A stretch of 64,000 nucleotides of DNA from Alphaproteobacteria bacterium. GTDB lineage: Bacteria > Pseudomonadota > Alphaproteobacteria > SHVP01. Under the pieces are notes generated by a model. The model was not told the origin of the DNA and did no database searches. It saw only the letters and a list, made by a program, of their open reading frames with translations. Positions 43,870 through 53,390 of the stretch are shown here, one piece after another (position 1 is the stretch's first letter; the number at the start of each line of letters is the position of its first letter). The translations under genes were made by a program, and so were the position numbers. The stretch covers positions 1 to 64,000 of the forward strand of contig VGES01000009.1 in assembly GCA_016869765.1 (NCBI GenBank). Reading direction: 5' to 3'.

Positions 43870-46200
43870 GTGAAACAAGGGTTGGGCAAACCCGTACCAC
43901 GGGTTGAAGACGACCGATTGCTCAGCGGGCGTGGTCGCTATACCGATGACCATTGGTTTCCAAACATGGCGCGCGGCGTCGTGTTGCGTTCCCCGCACGC
44001 GCACGCGCGCATTCGATCGATCGATGTCACCGCGGCACGAGGCTCTCCCGGGGTCCTGGCGGTATTGACCGGGGCCGACGTCGCAGCCGCCGGCCTGGGG
44101 ATGCTTCCTTGCCTGGCACCGCTGCAGCGCAGCGGGGGCGCGATGATTCGCCCGCCGTTTCCGGTGCTGGCATCGGACACCGTGCGCTTCGTCGGCGATG
44201 CGGTGGCGTTCGTCGTAGCACAATCGGTCGCCCGAGCGAAGGACGCGGCGGAACTGATCGCGGTCGATTACGAACCGCTACCGAGCGTCACCTATCTGGC
44301 GGACGCGTCCCGCCCGGGTTCCGTCGTCGTATGGCCCGAGGCTCCCGACAACGTGGCGTTCGATTTCGATCTTGGCGACCGCGCAGCCGTCGAGGCGGCG
44401 TTTGCACGGGCCGATCACGTCACCAGCCTTGAATTCGCGATCAACCGGGTATCGGCGGCCCCGATGGAGCCGCGCGCCGCGGTCGGCGTCTACGACAGCC
44501 ACGAGGAGCGTTACACGCTCTATTCCGGGGTGCAGGCGCCCCACACGATGCGTCGCTTGCTCGCCGGTGCCCTGCTCAAGATCCCCGAGACCCAGCTTCG
44601 CGTCGTGAGTCCCGAAATGGGGGGCGCCTTCGGCATGCGCTCCAGTCCGTATCGCGAACTCACGCTGGTTCTGTGGGCGGCCAAACTCGTGGGACGGCCG
44701 GTGAAGTGGACGGGCGATCGCAGCGAGGCGTTCATCTCCGATGATCAGGCGCGCGACAATCTCACCCGGGTCGAGCTTGCTCTGCGCAAGGACGGAACAT
44801 TTCTCGCCTTGCGGGCAACCACGCGTGCGGCGCTCGGCGCCTACCTTGCGATGGGTGCCGGCGGTCCGCCGACGATGAATTTGGGCGGGATCGCTGGGGT
44901 TTACACGACCCCCGTCATTCATGTTCATGTCGAAGGCGTGTTCAGCCACACACCGCCCACTTCGGCGTACCGGGGCGCGGGACGGCCGGAGGCGTCCTAC
45001 GCGATCGAACGGGCCATCGACCTCGCGAGCCGGGAACTCGGAATCAGCCCGGTGGAACTGCGGCGTCGCAACACGATTGCGTCCGCGGCAATGCCGTTTC
45101 AGACGGGGCTCGTCTTCAAGTACGATTCCGGCGAATTCGAGAAAAACATGGACGCCGTGCTGCGTCTCGCTGACCTGGCCGGCTTCGAGGCGCGCCGGCA
45201 AGACGCGATGGTGCGCAACCGCTTGCGCGGATTCGGGATCGCCAACGTGATCGAGCGGGCGGCCTCGGTCGGGGAGGAGACGGCCGAAGTTCGCTTCGAT
45301 CCGACCGGCGGGGTGACGCTGTTGATGGGAACGCATTCCCATGGCCAAGGCCATGAAACGGTGTTCCGCCAATTGCTGGCCGATGCGCTTGGCGTCGACT
45401 TCGAGCATGTGCGTTATGTCCAGGGCGACACCGATCAGGTCGTACACGGGTTCGGGACGTTCGGTTCGCGCTCTTCGGGATTGGGCGGCGCCGCGCTCCA
45501 GCGCGCGGCCGACAAGGTCTTGGACAAGTGCCGCCGCATCGTGGCCCATCAATTCGAGGCGGCTCCGGAGGACATCGAGTTTCGCGACGGACGCTTCGCC
45601 GTCGTCGGCACGGACAAGGCCAAGACGCTGCAAGAGGTCGTGCGAATGGCCTACACGCCGGCAGCCTTGCCACCCGGACTCGAGGTCGGGCTCCACGAAC
45701 GCGCCGCCTACGCCCCCACGGCTGCGACGTTCCCCAACGGTTGCCACGCCTGTGAGGTCGAAATCGATCCCGAGACCGGCGTCGTTCGATTGCTGCGCTA
45801 TTGCGTCGTCGACGATGTCGGGACGGTCATGAATCCCCTGTTGCTCGAAGGGCAGATCCACGGCGGTATCGTCCAGGGAGCGGGGCAGGTTCTGATGGAA
45901 GACGTGGTATGGGATCGCGAGAGCGGCCAGGCGCTGGCCGGCTCGTTCATGGACTACTGCATGCCGCGCGCTTCGGATTTCCCGTCCTTCGAGATCGGTG
46001 TCAATCCCGTTCCGACCCCGGTCAATCCGCTTGGCATCAAGGGCGCCGGCGAGGCGGGAACGATCGGCGCGCTGCCCTGCGTGATGAACGCGATCGTCGA
46101 TGCGCTGTCTCCGCTCGGGATTACGACGTTCGACATGCCGGCGACTCCGCAGCGCGTCTGGCAGGCCATTCAACGAGCCCAGGCCGCGGGAACACGGTGA
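43870..46200 (+). CDS. Molybdenum hydroxylase large subunit (xanthine dehydrogenase/CoxL form II-like)
   Basis: 776 residues from GTG 43870, which has AGGGGAAAA upstream and gives the family N-terminus KPVPRVEDDRLLSGRGRYTDD. The Ald_Xan_dh_C domain and the Mo-cofactor-binding domain are complete. The active-site loop is SAYRGAGRPEA, the form II type, not the AYxCSFR loop of true CO dehydrogenase, and the catalytic glutamate is Glu728 in IKGAGEAGTIG. The enzyme hydroxylates an aldehyde or N-heterocycle using water. The FAD and 2Fe-2S subunits it needs are not encoded nearby. Confidence 0.93.
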   Translation: MKQGLGKPVPRVEDDRLLSGRGRYTDDHWFPNMARGVVLRSPHAHARIRSIDVTAARGSPGVLAVLTGADVAAAGLGMLPCLAPLQRSGGAMIRPPFPVLASDTVRFVGDAVAFVVAQSVARAKDAAELIAVDYEPLPSVTYLADASRPGSVVVWPEAPDNVAFDFDLGDRAAVEAAFARADHVTSLEFAINRVSAAPMEPRAAVGVYDSHEERYTLYSGVQAPHTMRRLLAGALLKIPETQLRVVSPEMGGAFGMRSSPYRELTLVLWAAKLVGRPVKWTGDRSEAFISDDQARDNLTRVELALRKDGTFLALRATTRAALGAYLAMGAGGPPTMNLGGIAGVYTTPVIHVHVEGVFSHTPPTSAYRGAGRPEASYAIERAIDLASRELGISPVELRRRNTIASAAMPFQTGLVFKYDSGEFEKNMDAVLRLADLAGFEARRQDAMVRNRLRGFGIANVIERAASVGEETAEVRFDPTGGVTLLMGTHSHGQGHETVFRQLLADALGVDFEHVRYVQGDTDQVVHGFGTFGSRSSGLGGAALQRAADKVLDKCRRIVAHQFEAAPEDIEFRDGRFAVVGTDKAKTLQEVVRMAYTPAALPPGLEVGLHERAAYAPTAATFPNGCHACEVEIDPETGVVRLLRYCVVDDVGTVMNPLLLEGQIHGGIVQGAGQVLMEDVVWDRESGQALAGSFMDYCMPRASDFPSFEIGVNPVPTPVNPLGIKGAGEAGTIGALPCVMNAIVDALSPLGITTFDMPATPQRVWQAIQRAQAAGTR

Positions 46201-46204
46201 TGTA

Positions 46205-47398
46205 ATGCCCCATCGTCCGGCGTCCCAGGCGCTTGCCCGCTTTACCGTTCTCGACCTGACGCGGGCGCGCGCCGGCCCGTCCGCCGTTCGCCAACTCGCC
46301 GACTGGGGAGCGAACGTCATCAAGATCGAATTGCCCGCCGGGGCTGGCGAAGGCGATCCGATGGAGGACTATCGCGACAAGGGCGACTACCTCAACCTGC
46401 ATCGCAACAAGCGATCGATCACGCTCAACCTGAAGGAAACGGAGGGTCGCGCTGTCTTCCAGCGCTTGGCGGAACGCGCCGATGTCGTCGTCGAGAACTT
46501 CCGGCCCGACGTGAAGCAGCGCCTTGGAATCGATTACGAGACGCTGCGGGCGATCAACCCTCGCCTCGTCTACGCCAGCATCTCGGGCTTCGGCCAGGAC
46601 GGCCCCTACCGGGAGCGGCCCGGGCTCGACCAGATCGCGCAGGGCATGGGTGGCCTGATGTCGATCACTGGAGAACCCGGCGGTCCGCCGATGCGCGCCG
46701 GCATCGCGATCTCCGATGTCGCGTCGGGCATCTATTGTGCGTGTGGTATTCTGGTCGCGCTGCTCGAGCGCGAACAGTCGGGTCAGGGCCAGTGGGTCGC
46801 AACCTCCCTGCTGCAGGCCCAGATCCACATGCTCGATTTCCAGGCGGCGCGATGGCTGGTCGACGGCGACGTTCCGGAGCCCGCCGGCAACGATCACCCG
46901 ACGAGCGCCCCGGTCGGCGTCTTCGAGACGGCGGATGGGATGATCAATCTGGCGGCCGTGGGCAACAAGGGCTTCGGGCGGTTCTGTCAGGAACTCGGCG
47001 CCCCGGAGTTGATCGATGATCCGCGGTTCTCGACCGTTCCTGCCAGGGTCAAGAATCGCCGGGCCCTGCATGAAGAAATCAATCGCCGGCTACGAGATCA
47101 CGACACGCAGACCTGGGTGACGCGCTTCAATCGGGCTGGTGTGCCCTGTGGTCCCATCTACCGCATGGACCAGGTTTTCGCCGATCCGCAGGTTCGCCAT
47201 CTCGGCATCGCCCAGTCGGTGGCCACCGACAGCGGCGCCGCACTGACCCTCGTCGGCCAGCCGGTGTCGTTGTCGCGTACGCCGAGTTCGATTCGCGTGC
47301 CGCCACCGGCCAAAGGCCGCGATACCGACGAGGTGTTGCGCGAGTTCGGGTTCGCACCGGCGGAGATCGCGGCTCTGCGAACGAAAAAGGTTCTCTGA
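46205..47398 (+). CDS. Class III (CaiB/BaiF) CoA-transferase
   Basis: 397 residues. VLDLTRARAGPSAVRQLADWGANVIKIE, RNKRSITLNLK, ISGFGQDGPYRERPGLDQIAQGMGGLMSITGEP and the C-terminal GVPCGPIYRMDQVFADPQV are family hallmarks. The catalytic Asp is in PGLDQIAQ. It moves CoA between acyl groups. It starts 4 nt after the hydroxylase and its stop shares a base with the crotonase start, so these genes form one operon. Confidence 0.94.
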   Translation: MPHRPASQALARFTVLDLTRARAGPSAVRQLADWGANVIKIELPAGAGEGDPMEDYRDKGDYLNLHRNKRSITLNLKETEGRAVFQRLAERADVVVENFRPDVKQRLGIDYETLRAINPRLVYASISGFGQDGPYRERPGLDQIAQGMGGLMSITGEPGGPPMRAGIAISDVASGIYCACGILVALLEREQSGQGQWVATSLLQAQIHMLDFQAARWLVDGDVPEPAGNDHPTSAPVGVFETADGMINLAAVGNKGFGRFCQELGAPELIDDPRFSTVPARVKNRRALHEEINRRLRDHDTQTWVTRFNRAGVPCGPIYRMDQVFADPQVRHLGIAQSVATDSGAALTLVGQPVSLSRTPSSIRVPPPAKGRDTDEVLREFGFAPAEIAALRTKKVL

Positions 47399-48189
47399 TG
47401 GGCGAAGTGGCGGAAGGCAGAGTGGTGGCGGAGCGGGAGGGCGCTGTTGGGCGAATCGTCGTCGACAATCCGGCCCGCCGCAACGCGATGTCGCTCGCGA
47501 TGTGGCGCCAAGGCCATCAGGCGCTCCGCGACTTCGCAGCCGATCCATCCGTCCGAGCGATCGTCGTAGCGGGACGCGGGGAAAAAGCCTTCGTCTCGGG
47601 GGCCGATATTTCGCGTTTCGCGGCGGAGCGACAGGACGCGGCGGCAGCGCAGTCCTACGATGAGGCGGCCTTCGGTTTTCTCGAAGCCCTACGGCGTGTC
47701 GAGAAGCCGACCGTGGCGGCGATCCGCGGGTACTGCATGGGGGGTGGCGTCTCGCTGGCGGTTGCTTGCGACCTGAGACTCTGTGACCAGCAGGCCCGAT
47801 TCGGCGTTCCGGCCGCGCGGCTCGGCCTCGGCTATGGCGCAAACGCTCTGGCACGCCTTGCCGCTGTGGTGGGGGAGGCGGGCGCCCGCTGGCTGCTGCT
47901 CACCGGCGAGCAGATCGATGCCGATCGCGCGTCGCGCATGGGTCTCGTGCACGAGGTCGTCCAATCGTCGATCTTCGGGCATCGTCTTGAAGCGCTCGTC
48001 GAGGCGTTGGTGGCAAACGCGCCGCTGACTTTGCGGGCGGTTAAGATCGGCCTCGACGAAATCTCCGAGAACGTCCCGGGCCTGCCGCGAACTGCAGAGG
48101 CGGTCAAGGCGTGTTTCGCGAGCAGCGACTTCGCCGAAGGGCGGCGAGCGTTTCTGGAAAAGCGGCCGCCGAGATTTTCCGGGCGATGA
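47398..48189 (+). CDS. Crotonase-family protein lacking both hydratase glutamates
   Basis: 263 residues. The crotonase fold is evident from VDNPARRNAMSLAMW, KAFVSGADISRF (oxyanion hole 1), YCMGGGVSLAVACDLRL (oxyanion hole 2) and RFGVPAARLGLGYG. Rat enoyl-CoA hydratase uses Glu144 (GGGCELA) and Glu164 (GQPEIL); here those positions are Ser and Ala. Simple enoyl-CoA hydration is therefore doubtful, and an isomerase, hydrolase or decarboxylase role in the operon is possible. It overlaps the CoA-transferase by 1 nt and the amidase by 4 nt. Confidence 0.88.
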   Translation: MGEVAEGRVVAEREGAVGRIVVDNPARRNAMSLAMWRQGHQALRDFAADPSVRAIVVAGRGEKAFVSGADISRFAAERQDAAAAQSYDEAAFGFLEALRRVEKPTVAAIRGYCMGGGVSLAVACDLRLCDQQARFGVPAARLGLGYGANALARLAAVVGEAGARWLLLTGEQIDADRASRMGLVHEVVQSSIFGHRLEALVEALVANAPLTLRAVKIGLDEISENVPGLPRTAEAVKACFASSDFAEGRRAFLEKRPPRFSGR

Positions 48190-49529
48190 CGCCGTCGGTG
48201 ATTTCTTTTGCCGGATGCCGGCGCGATTTCCTGATTGGGGAAGATACGCCGCGCCGCTTTCTCGAGCGCTGCCTCGCCGCGATCGAAGGGCACGAACGAT
48301 CGATCCGGGCCTTCGCCGCAATCGATATTGCCGGCGCGCGACGGGCGGCCGATCACGCGACGCGTCGCTATCGCGCAAGGCGACCGCAGTCCTGGCTCGA
48401 TGGCTGTCCAATCGGGATCAAGGACATTATCGACACTGCCGACCTGCCGACCGAGATGAACAGTCCGATCTATCGCGGTCATCGTCCGGTGGTCGACGCC
48501 GCCTGTGTTCGGGCGCTGCGCGAATCCGGCGCCGTGATTCTGGGCAAGACTACGACCATGGAGTTTGCCGGAGGGAGGCCGCCGCCGACACGAAATCCCT
48601 ATTCGCCGGTGCACAGCCCGGGTGGATCGTCGACCGGTTCGGCGGCGGCGGTCGGGGCGGGTTTCGTTCCCGTCGCGATTGGAACCCAGACCGGAGGGTC
48701 GATCATTCGCCCGGCATCCTATTGCGGGGCGGTGGGTTGGAAGCCGACCTACGGAGCGATCAACCCCGGCGGTGTGCATCCCTTGGCGCCGTCCTTGGAC
48801 CACGTCGGGGTTCTCGCTGCGACCGTGGCCGATGCGTGGATTGCGGGGTGGGCGATGGCCAACGGGGCCGGCCCTCAGCCCGGTTGGCGTACGATCCAAG
48901 GAATAGAACGACCGCCGGCACCCGCCAAGCTGCGGCGGGTGGCACGGTTGTTTTTCGGCGAGTGGGACAAGACCGACGCCCCCTCGCGGGAACGCTTCGA
49001 GCAGTTCCTCGATCGATTGCGTGAGAAGGGCGTCGCAGTCGTCGACCGACGGACCGACCGCGATCTGGCGCAGCTCGAACGCGATTTCGCCGACGCCGCC
49101 GACGACACACTTCACGTCATCACCTACGAGATGCGGTGGCCGTTCTGGTCCTATCGCGACGAGCATCCCGCCAAGGTGAGCCGCCGCTTCAAGCACCTGA
49201 TGGCACCGGGCGCCGGTGTGACTCATCGGGCCTATGAGCGGTATTTGGAGCGCAAAGCCTCCTACCGACGCCGGGTTCTTGCGCTGCGGCGCCGTTTCGA
49301 CGCCTTCGTGGGCCTTTCGACCTCGGGAATTCCGCCACGGAGCCGCACCGACATGGGCAGCCGGGCCAACCAGACGGCCTGGACTTGGCTTGGGTTTCCC
49401 GCCCTCAGCCTGCCGATCCTGTTCGCCCAAGGGTTGCCCCTTGGGGTGCAACTCATGGGTTATCCTGACGAGGATCGTCTACTAATAGCCCAGGCTAGGT
49501 CGATCGCGCGATTAGTGGAAGTTGTATAA
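48186..49529 (+). CDS. Amidase-signature enzyme
   Basis: 447 residues. The Ser-cisSer-Lys triad is present: Lys in PIGIKDIIDT, cis-Ser in SPGGSSTGSAAAVG and the nucleophilic Ser in GTQTGGSIIRPASYCG. GYPDEDRLLIAQARSIARLVE is the usual C-terminus. It hydrolyses an amide to acid plus ammonia. Coupled by ATGA to the crotonase-like gene, it may feed a carboxylate to the CoA-transferase; the order hydroxylase, CoA-transferase, crotonase, amidase suggests breakdown of a heterocyclic or amide compound. Confidence 0.92.
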   Translation: MTPSVISFAGCRRDFLIGEDTPRRFLERCLAAIEGHERSIRAFAAIDIAGARRAADHATRRYRARRPQSWLDGCPIGIKDIIDTADLPTEMNSPIYRGHRPVVDAACVRALRESGAVILGKTTTMEFAGGRPPPTRNPYSPVHSPGGSSTGSAAAVGAGFVPVAIGTQTGGSIIRPASYCGAVGWKPTYGAINPGGVHPLAPSLDHVGVLAATVADAWIAGWAMANGAGPQPGWRTIQGIERPPAPAKLRRVARLFFGEWDKTDAPSRERFEQFLDRLREKGVAVVDRRTDRDLAQLERDFADAADDTLHVITYEMRWPFWSYRDEHPAKVSRRFKHLMAPGAGVTHRAYERYLERKASYRRRVLALRRRFDAFVGLSTSGIPPRSRTDMGSRANQTAWTWLGFPALSLPILFAQGLPLGVQLMGYPDEDRLLIAQARSIARLVEVV

Positions 49530-49670
49530 ACTTTCTCGTGATGCACCTGGGCGTGTGATGCCGGTCACTGGCCTCCCGCTCGGCCTCACGTAGTCTCCCC
49601 CCGCTGGTGCCCTCGGGACGTGGGCGCCAGCCACGATTGGTAAGTCATCGCGTGCTTCTTGGGGGAGTAC

Positions 49671-50861
49671 ATGACACCCGACCAATTCGTCACCGTGATC
49701 CGCTCGCACGAGAAGTTCGTACGCGGGATCGCCGGCGGTCAACGGGCCAACTTGCGGGGGATGAACTTCTCGGGCCTGCGGCTTTCCAACCTGAACCTGC
49801 AGGGCGCCATCCTCGCTGGGGCGACGTTCGAGAACTGCGTCATTCCCGGGGCCAACTTCAAGTTCGCCGACCTTTTCTGCGCCAACTTCGACAACTGCGA
49901 CACCACCGGGTCGAACTTCGAACGTGCCGACCTGCGCGGAATATTGATGCGGCGCGCCAAACTCCGGGGATGCAATTTCCGCGAAAGCGACTTTCGTCCC
50001 GGGGCCATCAAGGAAGACAAGAACAACCCCGGCGTCTCGGATCTCTCGGGCGCCAATCTCGATCGTGCGATTCTCGAAAAGGCCAAGATGCCGGACGTGA
50101 ATTTCTCGGGCGCCTCGATGCGCGAGGCGAAGGCGAGTTGGGCGGTCTTGACCAAAGCCAACCTCCGCGGCGTCGATCTGTCGGGCGCAAATCTCAACGG
50201 GGCACGGCTGCAAGAAGCCAAGTTGGTCGGCGCCGACCTGACGGGGGCGTCGGTACGGGACGCATTGTTTCGCGGCGCCGACCTGCGGGGGGCGGTCGTT
50301 GGTGACGCGGAAGCCGCGCGAACCGGGTTTCGCGATGCCCGGATGGTACCCGGCATGGTGCGTCTGGCGCGCGAGGTGCAAACCGCGCTCCGGCTCCACG
50401 CCCTGTGGGTCGACAGCGAAGGGACCATGGGGGAGCGCGGTGAGTTCACTGGCGCCGACCTGAGCGGTCTCGACTTGACCGGGGCTTTTCTGAGTGGCGC
50501 CATGTTGCGCGAGGCGCGCTTCGAGGGCACCAAGCTCGACCAGGCCCTACTCGTCATGGCCGACCTCCGCTCGGCCAACCTGACCAAGGCGACGATGGTG
50601 TCCGCCGACCTTACGGCAGCCGACTTTACCGGGGCCAACCTCTCGGGGGCCGTTCTCCGTGTTGACAAGTACGGCAAGCTTCCGATTCGCGACGGCAAGG
50701 GCAAAGAAACGGGTCAGAGCCGAGCCACAACGTTCACAAAGGCGGTTCTCGAGGGCGTCGATGCCACCGAGACCGACATTTCGGGGGCGGTTGGGCTCAA
50801 GGTTCCGGCCGCGCGTGAGAAGGAAGGCCACTCTCCTGCCAACGACGACTTGGACGAGTAA
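49671..50861 (+). CDS. Pentapeptide-repeat protein
   Basis: 396 residues, with GGGGGAG before the ATG. Two blocks of A(D/N)LxX repeats form right-handed quadrilateral beta helices: about residues 24-218 and about 260-385. They are separated by a non-repeat helical spacer (MVRLAREVQTALRLHALWVDSEG). There is no signal peptide. The role of such proteins varies (DNA mimicry, scaffolding); the long two-block form does not identify one. It stands alone, about 140 nt after the amidase. Confidence 0.9.
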   Translation: MTPDQFVTVIRSHEKFVRGIAGGQRANLRGMNFSGLRLSNLNLQGAILAGATFENCVIPGANFKFADLFCANFDNCDTTGSNFERADLRGILMRRAKLRGCNFRESDFRPGAIKEDKNNPGVSDLSGANLDRAILEKAKMPDVNFSGASMREAKASWAVLTKANLRGVDLSGANLNGARLQEAKLVGADLTGASVRDALFRGADLRGAVVGDAEAARTGFRDARMVPGMVRLAREVQTALRLHALWVDSEGTMGERGEFTGADLSGLDLTGAFLSGAMLREARFEGTKLDQALLVMADLRSANLTKATMVSADLTAADFTGANLSGAVLRVDKYGKLPIRDGKGKETGQSRATTFTKAVLEGVDATETDISGAVGLKVPAAREKEGHSPANDDLDE

Positions 50862-50952
50862 CCGCTCCGGCCGCAACCGCTCGTGGGAACAACGGGTAGA
50901 CGGAAGACGTTAGCTAGGTATAACCATCGTCCCTGTTCAACGGAGCCGTCCC

Positions 50953-51426
50953 ATGCGCAACGTCGCGGCCTTCTTCGTCGCTCTTGCCCTTGTCCTCAGC
51001 CTTCCGGTCGTGATCGAAGTCCACGCCGCGGGAAGTCTCATTCCCGAGACCCGCGATGACCCGGATACCGCGGCCGGCAAGGCCGCGATCAAGGGAGAAA
51101 AGTGGCAGGTCGCCGTCGATCACTTCATCAAGGTCGTGGGGCGTGACGCCAAGAATGCAAACGCTCACAACTACCTTGGCTTTTCGTTTCGCAAACTGAA
51201 AAACTTCGAATCGGCGTTCCGTCACTATGGGACAGCCCTGCAGCTTGATCCAACCCACAAGGCGGCTCACGCCTATATTGGGGAGGCCTATCTCGAAACC
51301 AACCAGCTCGCCAAGGCCGAGGAGCATTTCGACGCATTGAAGAAACTCTGCTCGTTCTGCGAAGAGCGCCGGGATCTCGATCGCGCCATAAAGGCCTTCA
51401 AGCAGAAGAACAACATCGCCTCCTAG
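50953..51426 (+). CDS. Periplasmic TPR protein
   Basis: 157 residues. A signal peptide (MRNVAAFFVALALVLSLPVV...HAAG) is followed by about three TPR units (KWQVAVDHFIKVVGRDAKNA, SAFRHYGTALQLDPTHKAAH, AEEHFDALKKLC). Two cysteines near the end (LCSFCEERRDL) could bond. A TAGGTATAAC sequence about 30 nt upstream may be its -10 region. The partner is unknown. The 202 nt following contain the leader of the OmpA-type gene and a small CGACGT-GTCCGG-ACGTCG stem-loop. Confidence 0.82.
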   Translation: MRNVAAFFVALALVLSLPVVIEVHAAGSLIPETRDDPDTAAGKAAIKGEKWQVAVDHFIKVVGRDAKNANAHNYLGFSFRKLKNFESAFRHYGTALQLDPTHKAAHAYIGEAYLETNQLAKAEEHFDALKKLCSFCEERRDLDRAIKAFKQKNNIAS

Positions 51427-51628
51427 ACAGTCGACTTCGGCTGACGGACACGTTCGCCAGAAAACGGCGGCGAAACGGCGGGTGTTGCCAAAAAGACGCA
51501 CAAGGGTGCAAAGGCGACACGCCGGCGCAGAAAGATGCTACAAGCCCTCAAGAATTCTGAATATTTTTGTTCAACGACGTGTCCGGACGTCGACCGTTAG
51601 ATAAGGGGGCCCTTGGGGGCTGATCATC

Positions 51629-52744
51629 GTGCGCAATATCAACAAGCTCGTGCTCGCGGCAATGGTGGCCGCAGGAATCCCTTCCGCAGCTTCGGCCCAG
51701 GTCGCCGGTGCCTACTACATCTCAGGTGCTATCGGTTTTTCCAATCCGCCGGACACCCGACTGGACACCGCGACCACCAGTAGCGAACTCGAGCTTCAGC
51801 GCAGTTTCCCGAGTGGGCTGATCACGGTCGGTCGGCGTTTCGGCGCCACCGGCACGATCCGTGGCGAGTTCGAGTTGTCCTATAGCCACAACGAAGTCGA
51901 GCGGACCAACAACGGCACCGAGAGCGATGGCAGCGTTCGCGCGATCGGCTTGACGGGGAACCTGTTGATGGACATCCCGACCGGCACGAAGTACGTGCCC
52001 TACATGGGGCTCGGTCTGGGGTTTGCGCGGGTCAGTGTTTCGGCGTCGTCCTTCGCCAATGGGACGCTCAGTGTCGATGACAACGGCCAGGCGTTCATGG
52101 CCCAAGGCATCCTCGGCCTGAGTTATGCGATCGACAACAACCTCGAGGTCTTCGGCGATTACCGCTTCGTTGCGGTTCCCGATTTTTCGGTGAGCGCACG
52201 GAATGCCACCGGTGTGGACGGCGACTTTCGTGACAACCGCTTCATGCTTGGTCTGCGGTATTGGTACGCGCGAGCGCCGATGGCCGCACCCGCTCCGGCA
52301 CCAGCACCCGCACCAGCGCCAGCACCAGCACCGGCCCCGCAGCAGCAGGCCCAGCCGGCTCCGGCGCCGGCGCCCGCCCAACCGGCGCCAGCCCCGGCTC
52401 GTCCAGCGGAAGTTCCGCGCAACTACCTCGTGTTCTTCGATTGGGACAAGTCAGACATCACGGCGCAATCGGCGCAGATCATTCGCACCGCGTCGGACAA
52501 CGCCAAGCGTCTGAACGTGGTGCGGATCGAGGCGACCGGCCATGCCGACCGCTCCGGCCCCGAGGCTTACAACATGCGTTTATCGCAGCGCCGTGCGGAC
52601 GCCGTAAAACGCGAACTCGTGCGCAACGGCATTCGTGAGAACGAGATCGTGGTCTTCGCGCGTGGTGAGACGCAGCCGCTCGTATCGACGGCCGATGGCG
52701 TGCGCGAGCCGCAAAACCGGCGGGTCGAGATCATTCTCCGCTGA
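51629..52744 (+). CDS. OmpA-family outer-membrane protein
   Basis: 371 residues from GTG 51629. A signal peptide ends at ASAQ (residue 24). An eight-strand-type beta barrel (about 25-212) is followed by an Ala/Pro-rich linker (about 214-262) and an OmpA/MotB peptidoglycan-binding domain (NYLVFFDWDKSDITAQSAQII, ATGHADRSGPEAYNMRLSQRRADAVK, NRRVEIILR) with the conserved Asp and Arg for diaminopimelate. It tethers the outer membrane to the cell wall. A strong intrinsic terminator follows 18 nt after the stop. Confidence 0.94.
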   Translation: MRNINKLVLAAMVAAGIPSAASAQVAGAYYISGAIGFSNPPDTRLDTATTSSELELQRSFPSGLITVGRRFGATGTIRGEFELSYSHNEVERTNNGTESDGSVRAIGLTGNLLMDIPTGTKYVPYMGLGLGFARVSVSASSFANGTLSVDDNGQAFMAQGILGLSYAIDNNLEVFGDYRFVAVPDFSVSARNATGVDGDFRDNRFMLGLRYWYARAPMAAPAPAPAPAPAPAPAPAPQQQAQPAPAPAPAQPAPAPARPAEVPRNYLVFFDWDKSDITAQSAQIIRTASDNAKRLNVVRIEATGHADRSGPEAYNMRLSQRRADAVKRELVRNGIRENEIVVFARGETQPLVSTADGVREPQNRRVEIILR

Positions 52745-52762
52745 TAACGGGACACCAATAAC

Positions 52763-52797
52763 AAAAGGGCCGACCCTCAGGTCGGCCCTTTTGTTTC
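52763..52797 (+). terminator. Intrinsic terminator of the OmpA-family gene
   Basis: A perfect 13-bp stem (52763-52775 with 52780-52792) has a CTCA loop and ends in a T-rich run TTTTGTTTC. The A-rich 5' side makes it able to act in both directions, which suits the convergent gene ending at 52822. Confidence 0.95.
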
Positions 52798-52821
52798 TTG
52801 GTCAGAGATCGACGCGCTTAT

Positions 52822-53280
52822 TTAGCGAAGCGCGAGGCTCGCCGTGGGCAATCGGATGCCGCGCTGGTCGCTGAAACGCCGAAACTCGCTGCGATTGAGG
52901 TTCAGGAGTTCGGTAAACAGGATCGAGGAATCCTCGCAGTGGGCGTTCGTGTCGGCAAGGTGGCGTTGGGACTCGGCATTGGCGACGCGCGTAATGAACT
53001 GATCGAGGTTGGGCTGCGCCTGGGCGCCATGCGCGTCGCGGAAGAGCTTCTGTAGCTGCTTGCCGTAGGCGGTCAGCTCGTTGCGGAACTTGCGGACGAA
53101 CGCGTTGTAGCGCCCACGTTCATCACAATAGAGCGCAGCGACCATCAACTCGGTCTGGAGCAAGCGCGCCTTGACCGCCGGATGCTCAGGCCGAATTTCG
53201 GCCGCTTGGGCCGAGCCGTCCAAGGTCCAAATACCCATCGCCAACAGTGCGGCGGCCAAAAGCTTGCCCTTGTGCGTCAT
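52822..53280 (-). CDS. Periplasmic hypothetical protein
   Basis: 152 residues. The start at 53280 gives a signal peptide (MTHKGKLLAAALLAMGIWTL...AQAAE). The mature part is helical and charged with two cysteines (ALYCDERGRYNAFVRKF, NAHCEDSSILFTELLNL), which may form a disulphide. The family is not recognised, though short secreted proteins with this Cys pair are common in Alphaproteobacteria. It converges on the OmpA-family gene and shares its bidirectional terminator. Confidence 0.72.
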   Translation of the reverse strand: MTHKGKLLAAALLAMGIWTLDGSAQAAEIRPEHPAVKARLLQTELMVAALYCDERGRYNAFVRKFRNELTAYGKQLQKLFRDAHGAQAQPNLDQFITRVANAESQRHLADTNAHCEDSSILFTELLNLNRSEFRRFSDQRGIRLPTASLALR

Positions 53281-53390
53281 TCCCCCGTTCGCCCCCAGAT
53301 GACGACGACTGCGCCCTAGTTTTGTGCCCGATTGGACGGGGCGCCGCAAGTCGGTTTCGCGCATGGCGATCGGCCTCATGTCGGGGTGGT

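Noticed and set aside
43870-46200. Carbon monoxide dehydrogenase CoxL
   Set aside because: The active-site loop is AYRGAGR (form II), not the AYxCSFR loop of form I CO dehydrogenase, and coxS/coxM are absent.
52280-52420. Repeat array in the OmpA-family gene
   Set aside because: It is the low-complexity Ala/Pro linker common in OmpA proteins.
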